Below are positions 1 through 7,721 of a stretch of 13,618 nucleotides of DNA, piece by piece; the stretch's first letter is position 1; each line of letters begins with the position of its first letter. Source of the DNA: Larix sibirica. Taxonomy: Eukaryota > Streptophyta > Pinopsida > Pinales > Pinaceae. Location of the stretch: contig NWUY0300007037.1 of assembly GCA_004151065.3 (NCBI GenBank), forward strand, positions 37,498 to 51,115, given 5' to 3'. A model generated the notes under the pieces. That model saw nothing but the letters and a program-made list of their open reading frames with translations, was not told the origin of the DNA and searched no databases. Position numbers and translations under genes: made by a program.

Positions 1-518
1 CAACAAAATTTGTCGATCATACAAAATGTTTAATATCTACTACACTATTTCCTTCTAGGTTTTTTATTTTTTAGAAGTTCCAATATTCTAAAGTTTTCAT
101 CTTCTTCTTGATTCTCTTTTCACTCTCTTGATTTTGGTGGTTTATGAGAATGCAAGATACTTCATGTAAGCGATCGAGTAGGATCCATGTCATCTATAAT
201 TAAAGAAAACCATTTATAAATCACCTCATTCATATTATACATGAACCCCCAAAAAAATTCTAATGACTTCATTCATGTACCTAATACAATAGGGTTAACC
301 TTTGGCTAATCAACACTTTCAGTGTCTAAAATTGACCCTTGATCCATATTTAAATGTTCATGTACTACTTGCAATAACATTTGTAGTTGCAGGAACAAAA
401 AATATAATCTTGTTTATAATTAACTAATCAAAATGTATTGAACTTATATACCTCTTTGTTGGTAGCATAAGCGTTATCTTATATTCCTTTTTTCATTTCA
501 ACTTGTCATCCCCCTTTG
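1..518. other. AT-rich DNA, no gene recognised
   Basis: This stretch is rich in short A and T runs and has no open frame of useful length in either direction. Near its right end (about 440-518) a minus-strand reading shared with the next feature may continue, but it meets stops quickly. I see no RNA gene, repeat array or regulatory signal that I can support. Confidence 0.5.
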
Positions 519-640
519 GACCCCCCTGGCAACACCAGTGGGGGGTCAAGCATGGCCACATAGTTCTCCTACCAGGAATTAAGATCCAAAAACGATTGAA
601 ACAAGATCTCTAAATTAGGAAGATAATCAAGCTCCACAAC
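500..640 (-). pseudogene. Exon-like minus-strand fragment, unknown protein
   Basis: Read on the minus strand, one frame runs through LLVVELDYLPNLEILFQSF, then LDLNSW, a stop, then ENYVAMLDPPLVLPGGSKGG before another stop. The reading looks protein-like on both sides of the first stop (hydrophobic and charged residues in a natural mix, a Pro/Gly-rich segment), which suggests an old coding sequence with a nonsense change. It lies just downstream, in minus-strand sense, of the better exon candidate at 705-933, so both could belong to one decayed gene. I do not recognise the protein. The Gly/Pro part coincides with a GC-rich hairpin, so its apparent coding character could be accidental. Confidence 0.25.
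519..547. repeat. GC-rich hairpin in AT-rich surroundings
   Basis: GACCCCCC (519-526) pairs with GGGGGGTC (540-547), and the inner TGG (527-529) pairs with CCA (535-537) around a CAACA loop, leaving a two-base bulge at 538-539. The 11 pairs are mostly G-C, which is striking in a window that is otherwise about two-thirds A+T. No T run follows on either side that would make it terminator-like, and no role can be assigned. Confidence 0.5.
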
Positions 641-704
641 CAACAATCTTTTAAACTATAGTTGAAAAAAACAATAACGACAATTTTTGAATCTTATTAC
701 TTAC

Positions 705-933
705 ATATCTCTCATAATTGGGGTAGCGAGTTTTCCTGTACTAATTTCAAGTGCTTCCCCACCATGATTTGAACCAAATTTTGGTTGAATACAAGAGCGA
801 AAAATGTGGTCATGTGTTTTATCAACTCTTTTTAAAATTTTTGTTTCGGTATTTATAATTTTTTCTAATTGTTGGTGCAAAAAGAGAAAACAATTTTTCT
901 TGCAATGCTTGATAGGAAAGTTATTCCGTGGCA
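705..933 (-). pseudogene. Candidate internal exon (229 nt), unknown protein
   Basis: On the minus strand a polypyrimidine-poor but otherwise acceptable acceptor (TTATTGTAG) ends at 934 and a strong donor (GTAAGTAAT) begins at 704, enclosing 229 nt that are open in one frame. The frame gives about 76 residues, including a basic N-terminal part (NNFPIKHCKKN), a hydrophilic middle (LEKIINTETKILKRVDKTHD) and a C-terminal part containing HGGEALEISTGKLATPI. The good donor is the best evidence that this is, or was, an exon. I do not recognise a family. A chance open frame in AT-rich DNA with fortuitous splice sites is the alternative. Related minus-strand fragments lie on both sides. Confidence 0.35.
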
Positions 934-1010
934 CTACAATAATATATTATCAGATTAATATAAAAATATTTTTCATTGTATAAAATGAAAACATGTTGAT
1001 GGATTATGGA

Positions 1011-1340
1011 TTAGTAATTACAAAGGGGTTTTAATCCCTTCAATGGGACCAGTTCATGGTATATCTGTAAAGAAATGGGTAACTCCTTTGTGCTCTTGAT
1101 GACTATGATTGCCATCTTGGGAATTGTATCAACATATGATGACGAAGGCATATAGTTAGGGGTAAGGATAGTGATAGTTGGGGCCATAGTAGACGGGTTA
1201 ACACCAACACTAGGTGCAGAATCAAGGGTACTAGTAGTAATACCAGTAGTAAAGGCATCGGTAGCAGGTACAACCAGAGCAGAGGGTCCAACAATAAATG
1301 AATGCTTGCTACTCTTGACGCTCGGGGCATTTATTATCAA
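1011..1340 (-). CDS. Ser/Thr/Pro-rich open reading, unknown, possibly not coding
   Basis: A 109-codon minus-strand reading is rich in Ser, Thr, Pro, Ala and Val (for example ATDAFTTGITTSTLDSAPSV) and ends shortly after LVPLKGLKPLCNY. Low-complexity composition of this type is typical of linker regions in plant proteins and in gag-like polyproteins, but it also arises by chance from repeated ACY/GTA trinucleotides, which are visible in the DNA between about 1170 and 1290. The other two minus-strand frames are also fairly open here, which weakens the case. It sits between two exon-like pieces on the same strand and might be the intervening exon of the same decayed gene. There is no recognisable domain. 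Confidence 0.2.
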   Translation of the reverse strand: MIINAPSVKSSKHSFIVGPSALVVPATDAFTTGITTSTLDSAPSVGVNPSTMAPTITILTPNYMPSSSYVDTIPKMAIIVIKSTKELPISLQIYHELVPLKGLKPLCNY

Positions 1341-1454
1341 GAAGGATTACGAAAATACAACTCTATGTTAGGAACTTGGATTCATAAAAAACATTATGTT
1401 CTATTCATTAAATAAATTGATCGAATCTAACTTAAAACATTACATACATTGAAT

Positions 1455-1633
1455 AGCTATATTCTTGAAATCAAGGCTTTTATTCTTTTATCACTTTCTA
1501 GAGTGATTTTAACCACCATCAAGCCCTTAAGTTCACCATCCCATTAATTAACTTGTTTTCTAATAGGACCAAGGAGGTTAGGATCATTAAAGAAGTCTAA
1601 AATATCACGTTCACGATCAGGTAATGTGGGAGC
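1455..1633 (-). pseudogene. Exon-like fragment after acceptor TTTTTAG, one in-frame stop
   Basis: On the minus strand an AT-rich run ending GATTATTTTTAG (to 1634) looks like an intron end. The following frame reads APTLPDRERDILDFFNDPN, then LLGPIRKQVN, a stop (TAA, one change away from CAA Gln), WDGELKGLMVVKITLESDKR and IKALISRI before a final stop. The hydrophilic helix-like composition and continuity across the first stop argue for an old coding exon. I cannot name the family. With the minus-strand fragments at 2930-3035, 1011-1340, 705-933 and 500-640 it could form a broken multi-exon gene, but nothing in the sequence proves they were ever joined. Confidence 0.33.
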
Positions 1634-1639
1634 CTAAAA

Positions 1640-2360
1640 ATAATCAAAACACATAACACTAATAAACAACAATAAACATTGGAATAGGACATCAATAAAA
1701 ATTGATCATAAATAATATATAAGTGGTTGTATATTATTTGACCTGCCCATGGTCATTGTGTTACCCACATCAACTTTTAACATAAACAACAATATGCTAA
1801 CTAGATAAAATATGCATATATTTAAACAAGGATAAATGTTTTCAATTCCCTTTATTCCCATTCTATAAACTACATTTTAATACAAACAATACATCAAAAT
1901 CTTGGATAAATAACGAGATAAGAGTTACACTTGAGCCATGTGATTTGAATAAAAAATAGAGAAGAAAGAGCTTATCCTTTCAACCAAAAAATAAAGAAGA
2001 AAGAGATCAAATCATCATAGTCAAGGAAATCAACAATGTATGGGTACTCAACATATGATTTTCCTTTCTCAACATCGTCCAATACATCATAACCAAATAA
2101 AAAACAAAAGCATAGGCATAATCATATATTAATAATTAATGGTGGTAATAAATTATTTAAAAGATGAAATATCAGGCATACAACATTCATGCTAAAAAAA
2201 CTAAAATGTGTACTTTATTAATTGCATATGAAGTAACTTTGTTACATTCCTACACAACATCATTAAAACATACACATTCATTTTCTCGACAAGTGCACCC
2301 TAGTCGCGGATCATTTTCTTCGACGTCCCACCATGTAGTGGATGAATGAGCCATTTCTAA
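1640..2360. other. AT-rich spacer, no gene recognised
   Basis: Apart from a short 61-codon plus-strand reading (2164-2349) with no familiar features, this stretch is composed of A/T-rich sequence with no open frame worth calling on either strand. If the minus-strand exon-like pieces on either side belong to one gene, this would be intron. Confidence 0.45.
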
Positions 2361-2366
2361 TTTCAA

Positions 2367-2600
2367 ATGAGTGTTTGGGTTGAAATGGTGCCATGGGACA
2401 CCTATGGTTCACTTTGGAACAAACATTTATTTTCCAAGCATGATCGTCCAGTTTTTGTTGATAGGGAAGTAGGTGTCAAGGAGGCTAGCAATATTTATAT
2501 TTGTGTACTTGATATCTTTGGCAATGATGAATGTACTCATACATGGTGCATTCAAAATCATGTCTGTAATCATACTTTTTTTCCCTTTGGACATGGTTGA
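2367..2600 (+). CDS. 77-codon open reading, unknown; antisense also open
   Basis: The plus strand reads MSVWVEMVPWDTYGSLW through DRPVFVDREVGVKEASN and a Cys/His-containing end to a TGA at 2598. The composition (Trp, Gly, charged residues) is more protein-like than most small frames here. However the minus strand of the same DNA also stays open for about 45 codons (NAPCMSTFIIAKD... NINIASLLDTYFP), so at most one of the two is meaningful. No domain is recognised in either, and no splice sites or promoter decide between them. It may be a relic of a transposable element. Confidence 0.2.
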   Translation: MSVWVEMVPWDTYGSLWNKHLFSKHDRPVFVDREVGVKEASNIYICVLDIFGNDECTHTWCIQNHVCNHTFFPFGHG

Positions 2601-2929
2601 TTTAAATGGAAAGAAGATGTGTCAAGAAGCAACATGATAAACATCATAGGGTAGAAAATTTGCATAATAGGACTCTAGTGGGAATTCATACATGATGGAT
2701 ATGGAAATTTCTTCCTTTTCTTCTAATGCGCATAGAGGAAATATTTGCAAATCTTGTTTGATACATAAAATAATGTTTTCAATTTGCAATATATAGAAGA
2801 CGAATATGTTAATTATATAAAAAATGTTTAAGGTTAAACTATTGAAAATTATAAAATTCAAATGTTCTTCAGTAAATAATGAATAAAGCAGTAAATCACA
2901 ATTACCCGATTCATTAATTTTATTCAAAT

Positions 2930-3035
2930 TGTAATTTATCAACAACTCCTTCCTTATATCTATTGGTTTTTTTGCACAAACTACAACTAGATTTCCATCA
3001 CACTCCTCAAATGCACAATTGGGTAGCTTGTTCAT
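2930..3035 (-). pseudogene. SET-domain C-terminal-like fragment
   Basis: The start of a 137-codon minus-strand frame reads MNKLPNCAFEECDGNLVVV then CAKKPIDIRKELLINYN. This resembles the C-terminal half of SET-domain protein lysine methyltransferases, where an N-H-S-x-x-P-N-C motif is followed by a short strand pair, a V-x-x-x-R/K-x-I segment and E-E-L-x-x-x-Y. Here the Pro-Asn-Cys, the G-N-L-V-V-V strand, K-P-I and E-L-L-I-N-Y are present, but the preceding N-H-S is only hinted at (Met-Asn-Lys) and a stop lies five codons upstream. The rest of the frame (2622-2929) is Ile/Phe/Leu-rich, AT-driven and probably intron or non-coding. No other SET part was found nearby. The match is by eye and could be chance. 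Confidence 0.3.
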
Positions 3036-3185
3036 TCTTCTAGGACGTTAATGGTTTATATACCCAAAAAAATTTCCCAGTTATTTTGGCCTTCCATCAA
3101 TATATGGGTGTTCCCATAAAGATGGATAGATATTTTTGGAAAGACGTGGGTGCGTATTTCACAAAACATGAGCTCAATTGAGGTC

Positions 3186-3235
3186 TGGTTAAGCCCTCAA
3201 TCGATCTTTTGAAATATTGATCGAGGGCTTAACCA
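3186..3235. repeat. Foldback hairpin 1 (GGTTAAGCCCTC / GAGGGCTTAACC)
   Basis: Thirteen bases at 3186-3198 are the exact reverse complement of 3223-3235. The stem continues inward with one mismatch and a G-T pair to about 3205/3216, leaving a loop of roughly ten bases. The right arm carries the motif ATTGATCGAGGG that recurs in the next hairpin. It could be a miniature element end, a hairpin-RNA locus or a rearranged short repeat. Confidence 0.75.
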
Positions 3236-3269
3236 AGCACTCAATCGATATTTTTTTAAAAATCTCGTT

Positions 3270-3331
3270 CAAGGGTTTAGATAACCCTCATTCAAGCTCC
3301 GAAGATTGATCGAGGGTTATCTAAACCCTTG
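3270..3331. repeat. Foldback hairpin 2 with perfect 20-bp stem
   Basis: Bases 3270-3289 (CAAGGGTTTAGATAACCCTC) are the exact reverse complement of 3312-3331. After two mismatches the stem resumes with TCAA (3292-3295) against TTGA (3306-3309), leaving a loop of about ten bases. ATTGATCGAGGG occurs in the right arm at 3305-3316, as in hairpin 1 (3216-3227), and a degenerate third copy, ATTGATCGGG, follows at 3345-3354. A perfect 20-bp stem is unlikely by chance, so this is either recent or maintained. There are no flanking terminal repeats or duplications obvious enough to name an element. Confidence 0.8.
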
Positions 3332-3641
3332 ATCAAGGTAATAGATTGATCGGGCTATTGTGATTATAAAAAAAAAATTAAAACACTCCATGGGAATATT
3401 GTTCACCAATCCAACCCGCATGATTGATGTGCTTTGAAACCCTTGACTGAACCTTTGTAAACACCACCAATATTCACGACCAACCCACCAACTACCACCC
3501 ATCCATGGAAACAATCTCAACATCAACCAATGGAATCCAAACTGAGAGGTAAGCCATTAATCTAAACTTAAAATTTTAATTTAATAATTGCATTTCATAT
3601 ATTTTCTAATTTTCAATTGTAATTTCGATTAATTTTATCTA

Positions 3642-3798
3642 CCGACATCATTTATGCTATTGGTTTTATTTTCAAATGTGCATTGGCAAGCATAAATGCT
3701 GTTGTATTTTTTTTAATCCTCTAACAATGCATGGAGGATTGAAAAAAATTCAATACATACACAATTGAAAATAAAGCCGACAACATAAACGTTGTCGG
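3642..3798. repeat. MITE-like imperfect inverted repeat (~157 bp)
   Basis: The arm at 3642-3721 begins CCGACATCATTTATGCTATT and the reverse complement of 3734-3798 begins CCGACAACGTTTATGTTGTC. Both then share TTTATTTTCAA, an ATGT-rich stretch, a T run and AATCCTC, with a 12-base loop at 3722-3733. The left arm has about 15 extra bases containing AGCATAAATG, itself the complement of CATTTATGCT at 3649-3658, so the fold is nested. The right terminus is a small hairpin of its own. It has the size and architecture of a miniature inverted-repeat element, but I see no clear target-site duplication, so the class is open. A hairpin-RNA precursor is the other reading. Confidence 0.6.
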
Positions 3799-3804
3799 TT
3801 TTTT
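3777..3804 (+). repeat. 8-bp hairpin CCGACAAC/GTTGTCGG followed by T6
   Basis: CCGACAAC (3777-3784) pairs perfectly with GTTGTCGG (3791-3798) around a six-base loop and is followed directly by six T. In a bacterium this would be called a factor-independent terminator. In plant DNA it is better read as the terminal hairpin of the surrounding inverted repeat, although a T run after a hairpin could also stop RNA polymerase III. Confidence 0.55.
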
Positions 3805-3864
3805 CTTCAATGAATTGCATGAAAATAAAAAATTTAATTAGAATTGATTTATTTTGAATTCCAA

Positions 3865-3906
3865 CAACCACAAACCCTAAATCGACAACCATAAACCCTA
3901 AATCGA
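3865..3906 (+). repeat. Two 21-bp tandem copies with telo-box motif
   Basis: Copies at 3865-3885 and 3886-3906 differ by one base: CAACCAYAAACCCTAAATCGA. Each contains AAACCCTAA, the plant telomere-repeat motif also used as the telo-box promoter element of plant translation and cell-cycle genes. The pair sits directly outside the proposed LTR end at 3919, so it belongs to flanking DNA. Whether it is regulatory, a telomere-repair insertion scar or a simple local duplication cannot be told. Confidence 0.65.
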
Positions 3907-3918
3907 TATTGTTTATAA

Positions 3919-4899
3919 TGTTGGATAGGGGAGAATCAGTATCAAAGCTAGAAAGCTAGGCTCAATTCTCATTCATTTCTAATGGGTTGTTGAATTCCAT
4001 TATCCGATCAATGAAAGGATTAATTAAAAATTATCCAAAGATAGATCCCTAATTTTTTCAAGGATTTGAGTTAAGGTGAGAAGAGAGATAAATACCTCTT
4101 GTAGTGTGCCATTTGGGGAAGCCATTTGGAGAAGCATTTGCTTGCTTCTCTTCATGTTGGATTCTCTTCAAGCTCTCCATTGTTCTTGCAAATTCATATA
4201 CAATGTGTTTTATCCATTCTACCAACAAAAAATCTCATGATATTCAAAGCAAATTAGATCTAACATTCTACCAATTACTAAACACAACTATTTGGGGGAC
4301 AATTTAATCCTTTCATATTAATTCAAAGAAATAATGGAATATTACAACCTCATCATGAGTGGCTCCCTCCTCCTTTGTTCTAGGTTCCCTCCTTCACTTC
4401 CCTATCCTCTTATCACCAATTTGTTTTTTGAGCAAAAGAGCCTCTCTCATTCCTTCAACATAAATTTCTCTTCAATCCTTCCTCCCTAATATTCACCCCA
4501 AATGCCTCTTATATAGATTTAGGATTTGGGTGATGAGAGTGAAATTTTCACTGTGGGATTGGAATCCCAACTTAATTTACTCAATTACCCTCTTTTCCAT
4601 AGTTTGGAAACTTGTATGAATAATGGAGCATTTAATGCACAAAACACATATGGCATGTATTTTCCTTCCAGTTTCAGTTTGTGGAGACACGATCTTAGAT
4701 CTTGGTAGGAATTTGAATCAATGAAGTTTCCCCTTTTCGGATACATGGATCTTCATTCACACCTTTCATTTATGAAAGTAGTGGTTGGATTAAGGGATTG
4801 TGTCTCTTTTAGTGCTTAATCTAGGTCCTCATGTTGTAGGAAAACATTAGATCATGATTTCTCCCTACACTATTGAGGGTGTTAAATTGTGTGTTAACA
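3919..4899 (-). repeat. 3' LTR (about 981 bp)
   Basis: On the minus strand the proposed LTR starts TGTTAACACACAATTTAACA at 4899, right after a purine-rich tract, and ends CCTATCCAACA at 3919, giving matching TGTT...AACA ends. A TATA box lies about 385 bases in, which gives a U3 of usual size. The start is well supported by the purine tract. The end is a best guess among several CA dinucleotides, because the 5' LTR is not in the window to compare with and the five bases outside (TATAA) cannot be checked for duplication. No protein reading inside is convincing. Confidence 0.55.
4508..4515 (-). promoter_or_regulatory. LTR TATA box (TATATAAG)
   Basis: The minus strand reads CTATATAAGAGGCATTTGGG here. 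TATATAAG about 385 bases into the LTR is where the RNA polymerase II promoter of a plant LTR element is expected, with transcription starting some 25-35 bases further (about 4475-4485), which would mark the U3/R boundary. Confidence 0.55.
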
Positions 4900-4900
4900 G

Positions 4901-4910
4901 ATGCCCCTTA
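4901..4910 (-). promoter_or_regulatory. Polypurine tract next to 3' LTR
   Basis: The minus strand reads TAAGGGGCAT, one C, then the LTR start TGTTAACAC. A short G-rich purine run just before a 3' LTR primes plus-strand DNA synthesis in LTR retrotransposons. Its position and orientation agree with the minus-strand pol genes. The run is short and interrupted near its end, compatible with a decayed copy. Confidence 0.55.
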
Positions 4911-6130
4911 ATGTGTGATGTATAAAGCAATGTTCAGGGATGAAAGCCATTCATTTTTATACTCTTTAGTGTTCAAGGTTGGAAGGTGAAGGAGGACAAC
5001 CATGGACATAGGAAATGGAAAGCACTTGCAACTAGCAAAACAAGGCAATGTCGCAAATATATAATATCTTCTTGAGGTGGGTATACCCATGNAGAGCTAC
5101 AAGATCCAACATTTGTATACTGACACTAAGAAGGCTGACATGATTGGTCATGAATATTTGAGGAATGGTTGACATTTTTTTGACTTCCCTTGAACACATG
5201 ACATGATGCATAGTGAAACTTGGCGACATAAGACTCAATTAACCAACCTTTGTGAAATACACCAACACCAAATGAATTGATGAAAGCTCCATAATTGACG
5301 GAAAGGATAACTCATCAGTGGATATCTGTTCAAATTAATGGTATAGTTTCCTAAGGCAAGTGTAGATGGTATACTAATACATATGCAAAAATATGTGCCA
5401 TGTTTAGAGGTGACAAGGGATGACTGTTTCCACTCTTTCCAGGATGGAATATGAATTGATTCAATGGTCCCCTTATTTTGGATTTTTGTATTTTTTAATT
5501 TTTAATACCTTTTTCATGTATAAGCTTGAAAAAGAATAAATCATGCTATAGTTCATTGGAGGAAATGAGTGTCTTAAGGGTGCACACCTACATTCCAAGG
5601 GAATAGGTCAGGTCGAGGTAAAACAATAACTGATCTAGTTATCTACACTCTTATGGGTGTTTCCTCCATGGGTATGGCTATTTAATGTAGGATTATATGT
5701 CAATGGACAACAAAATAGAACCAAATAACTGCAACGATCCAATTAGGTACAATGGCCAATTAGGAAAGGGGCAATGAGGTCTAATTCATAGTAAATATCA
5801 TGATAAACGCCAAAGTAAAAAATCGTCATGGATTATGATCTCTCTTCAATAAATTGAATCAAATAGATCCAACATGTTAAAGAATCCAAGTCCTATGACC
5901 AAAACTGGTTGATTTACCCAAATTTTATTCAAAAATAAGCTCAATATATGCATATAATGTCAAAAAATAAAGAAATCACTTATGATTCACTCTATCATAC
6001 CCAATCGGTAAAACTAGACATGTATGAGTAAAAAGAGAAGTGAACAACTCATTTTTTACCATTTTCTCTTATAAGTGTAGCCATTTGAAGAGGAGGAGAA
6101 AATTATTCAATATTAGATTTCAAAAGCATC
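4911..6130. other. Region between 3' LTR and antisense gene, no gene recognised
   Basis: About 1.2 kb inside the element with no frame that I can tie to a family. Two overlapping 60-68 codon minus-strand readings (4908-5090, 5032-5238) and a partly open plus-strand reading near 5000-5170 are not recognisable. In Tat-like elements this would be non-coding sequence and the promoter side of the antisense gene. Position 5092 is N. A GAG|GTAAGC junction near 6162 could be a donor in a 5' leader exon, but this is speculative. Confidence 0.45.
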
Positions 6131-6329
6131 GAGTCGTCATTCAGTGTTTTTTCAATTAGAGGTAAGCCTTCATAGTGTGATGTACATTTTGATGCCAAAT
6201 TTCTCAAGTTTTGAGCAAAAAAAGGGGGATTTGGGCCTTTTTTATTCACATAAGGAGGGAGTAGCTAATTTTGGCCCTTTAAAGGTGACTTTGGAAATAG
6301 TCGTACCTTTTGGGGAAAAAAGTGTGACT

Positions 6330-6362
6330 AAGTCTCTTTTTTGGATCTAAAAAGAGTGACTT
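6330..6362. repeat. Small A/T-rich hairpin upstream of the antisense gene
   Basis: AAGTCTCTTTTT (6330-6341) is complementary to AAAAAGAGTGACTT (about 6349-6362) apart from a two-base bulge. It lies between the putative leader and the coding remnant of the antisense PMD gene. It may have no role; A/T-rich arms of this size are not rare. Confidence 0.35.
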
Positions 6363-7357
6363 CCCCTAAATTTTAGGGTTTGGAGGCCCCATATCTTCCC
6401 AAGATTTTTTTTTATCGTAAATATTTTCATGAGAAGGTGTGAGATAATCATATGATGGTGTTTGTGTAGGCATATGGTGATTGAGTGCAATGAATGGGTG
6501 CATGATGCCACAGATACTACCGCTTTGGGTGATCCAATTACAATATATGCACTTCAAATTTTGGTCTACTAAAATTCTTCTATTATGAGAGATTGCGTAG
6601 TCAAAATGTTCCACTCCAATGGATGATATAGATGTGGGATCTTGGATGTGAAGTATTCTGAGTTGGAAATGGGACTCTCAAGATCACCATAGAGAATATC
6701 TATTTCATGATAGGATTATCTCGATGTGGCATAATACTATTATTGAAGGGAGGCAATTCAAATGTGGTGAAAAGTACTGTATATGAGATGATAGTTTCTC
6801 ATTTCTCTCCAGGGTAGAGGAAGAGTAGATGCCACATTCCTATAAAGGAAATTTGATATATTCTTCTTATTATGATAGTGTACACCATTTCTTAGGTGGT
6901 AGGATCAACCTCACCACACTTTTCTTCTAGGGACCATTTGTAATATACATTAGATTGATTGGAGCCTCGTGTATTTGGTTGGTTCCTTGGTCTCCTACTC
7001 AACTTGAAGGACCAATTGAATAGATGTTGGACTGGAGAACAAAAAAAGTTTGGTTATGGTTCCATATTGTGTATCTTATTCCTAGAGCATGTCCCAACAC
7101 TTTGTCCAAGGGTGAGGACACCACTAGGGGAGGTGTAGATTCACTGCATGCAGCGGTGGACTAATATGATGACCTATCATGGGGAGGGGCGGTTACCACA
7201 GTGCACTTTTGATCAGTATTTGCTAGATTGGTTGAGTGATCAACCTCTTGTGATAGAGGATTACCCATATGTGGGACTAGATTTCCATTATGAACATGAG
7301 TTGGCTCTACCACCAAAATGATACTGGAGTGACATAGGTAAGGAGCATCATATGTGA

Positions 7358-7533
7358 ACCATGTGTGTGTTTTTTGTGAATTTTCCAACTATTTATTTTT
7401 ATGAATTTTTTTTATTTTTATCTTGAAGAAAAAGAAAAAAGAAAGAAAAGACTATGTTATTTCATTTTGGTGTGTGCAAAGTTATTGACAAAATTCCTTG
7501 TGTGTGATGCAAATATTAGTATTACATGCCCAG
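7358..7533 (+). other. Probable intron of the antisense gene
   Basis: Between the HHM-stop end of the main frame and the C-terminal exon the DNA turns T-rich, then purine-rich (7420-7450), and is not continuous in the gene's frame. Several GT dinucleotides at 7354-7370 could be the donor. The acceptor is placed at ATTACATGCCCAG ending 7533, just before the C-terminal reading becomes protein-like. The exact boundaries are uncertain. Confidence 0.35.
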
Positions 7534-7721
7534 AAGGTATGCATCCATACCATCTAAGAACAAGAGTATTATCCGGTGACGAGGATGATGAGTTGGATGG
7601 TGCGGAAATAGAGGGTGTTTTTACGACTGCAAAGCTCCTTCATGAGGTCCAAGAAAACCTAGAGGGGTTAACCGTGGGTGTACTCTCAAATCAGATGAGT
7701 AGGATTCAACAACGAATGTAG
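7534..7721 (+). pseudogene. Acidic C-terminal exon of the antisense PMD gene
   Basis: The frame reads GMHPYHLRTRVLSGDEDDE, then LDGAEIEGVFTTAKLLHEVQ, then ENLEGLTVGVLSNQMSRIQ up to a TAG at 7719-7721. The acidic cluster followed by a heptad-like helix (AKLLHEVQENLEGLTVGVLS) suggests a short coiled coil, a common tail in PMD-type proteins. The same frame continues past the TAG (HHVVGVPSRISCLLHHVTIA..., YHDYHRPRDSLDES) to a second stop at 7833-7835, so the TAG may be a premature stop. The open frame extends upstream to 7401, but the sequence there is T- and A-rich and probably intron. The link to the upstream PMD part rests on order, strand and composition. Confidence 0.5.

Noticed and set aside
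3777-3804. Bacterial-type factor-independent terminator
   Set aside because: Hairpin plus T6 fits in form, but the window is plant nuclear DNA and the hairpin is the end of a larger inverted repeat.
3934-3952. AGTATCAAAGCTAG resembling an initiator-tRNA-Met primer-binding site of a plus-strand element
   Set aside because: It lies within the well-oriented minus-strand LTR, and no plus-strand LTR or gag follows. The match is partial.
6366-6614. Minus-strand reading with CIYCNW and HH, similar to a BED zinc finger of a hAT transposase
   Set aside because: The Cys/His spacing is only loosely BED-like, no other hAT domain follows, and the same DNA is better explained by the plus-strand PMD N-terminal reading (NSSIMRDCVVKMFHSN).
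7161-7388. 75-codon minus-strand open reading
   Set aside because: It is the antisense shadow of the best-preserved part of the PMD pseudogene (QRWTNMMTYHGEG...LALPP).
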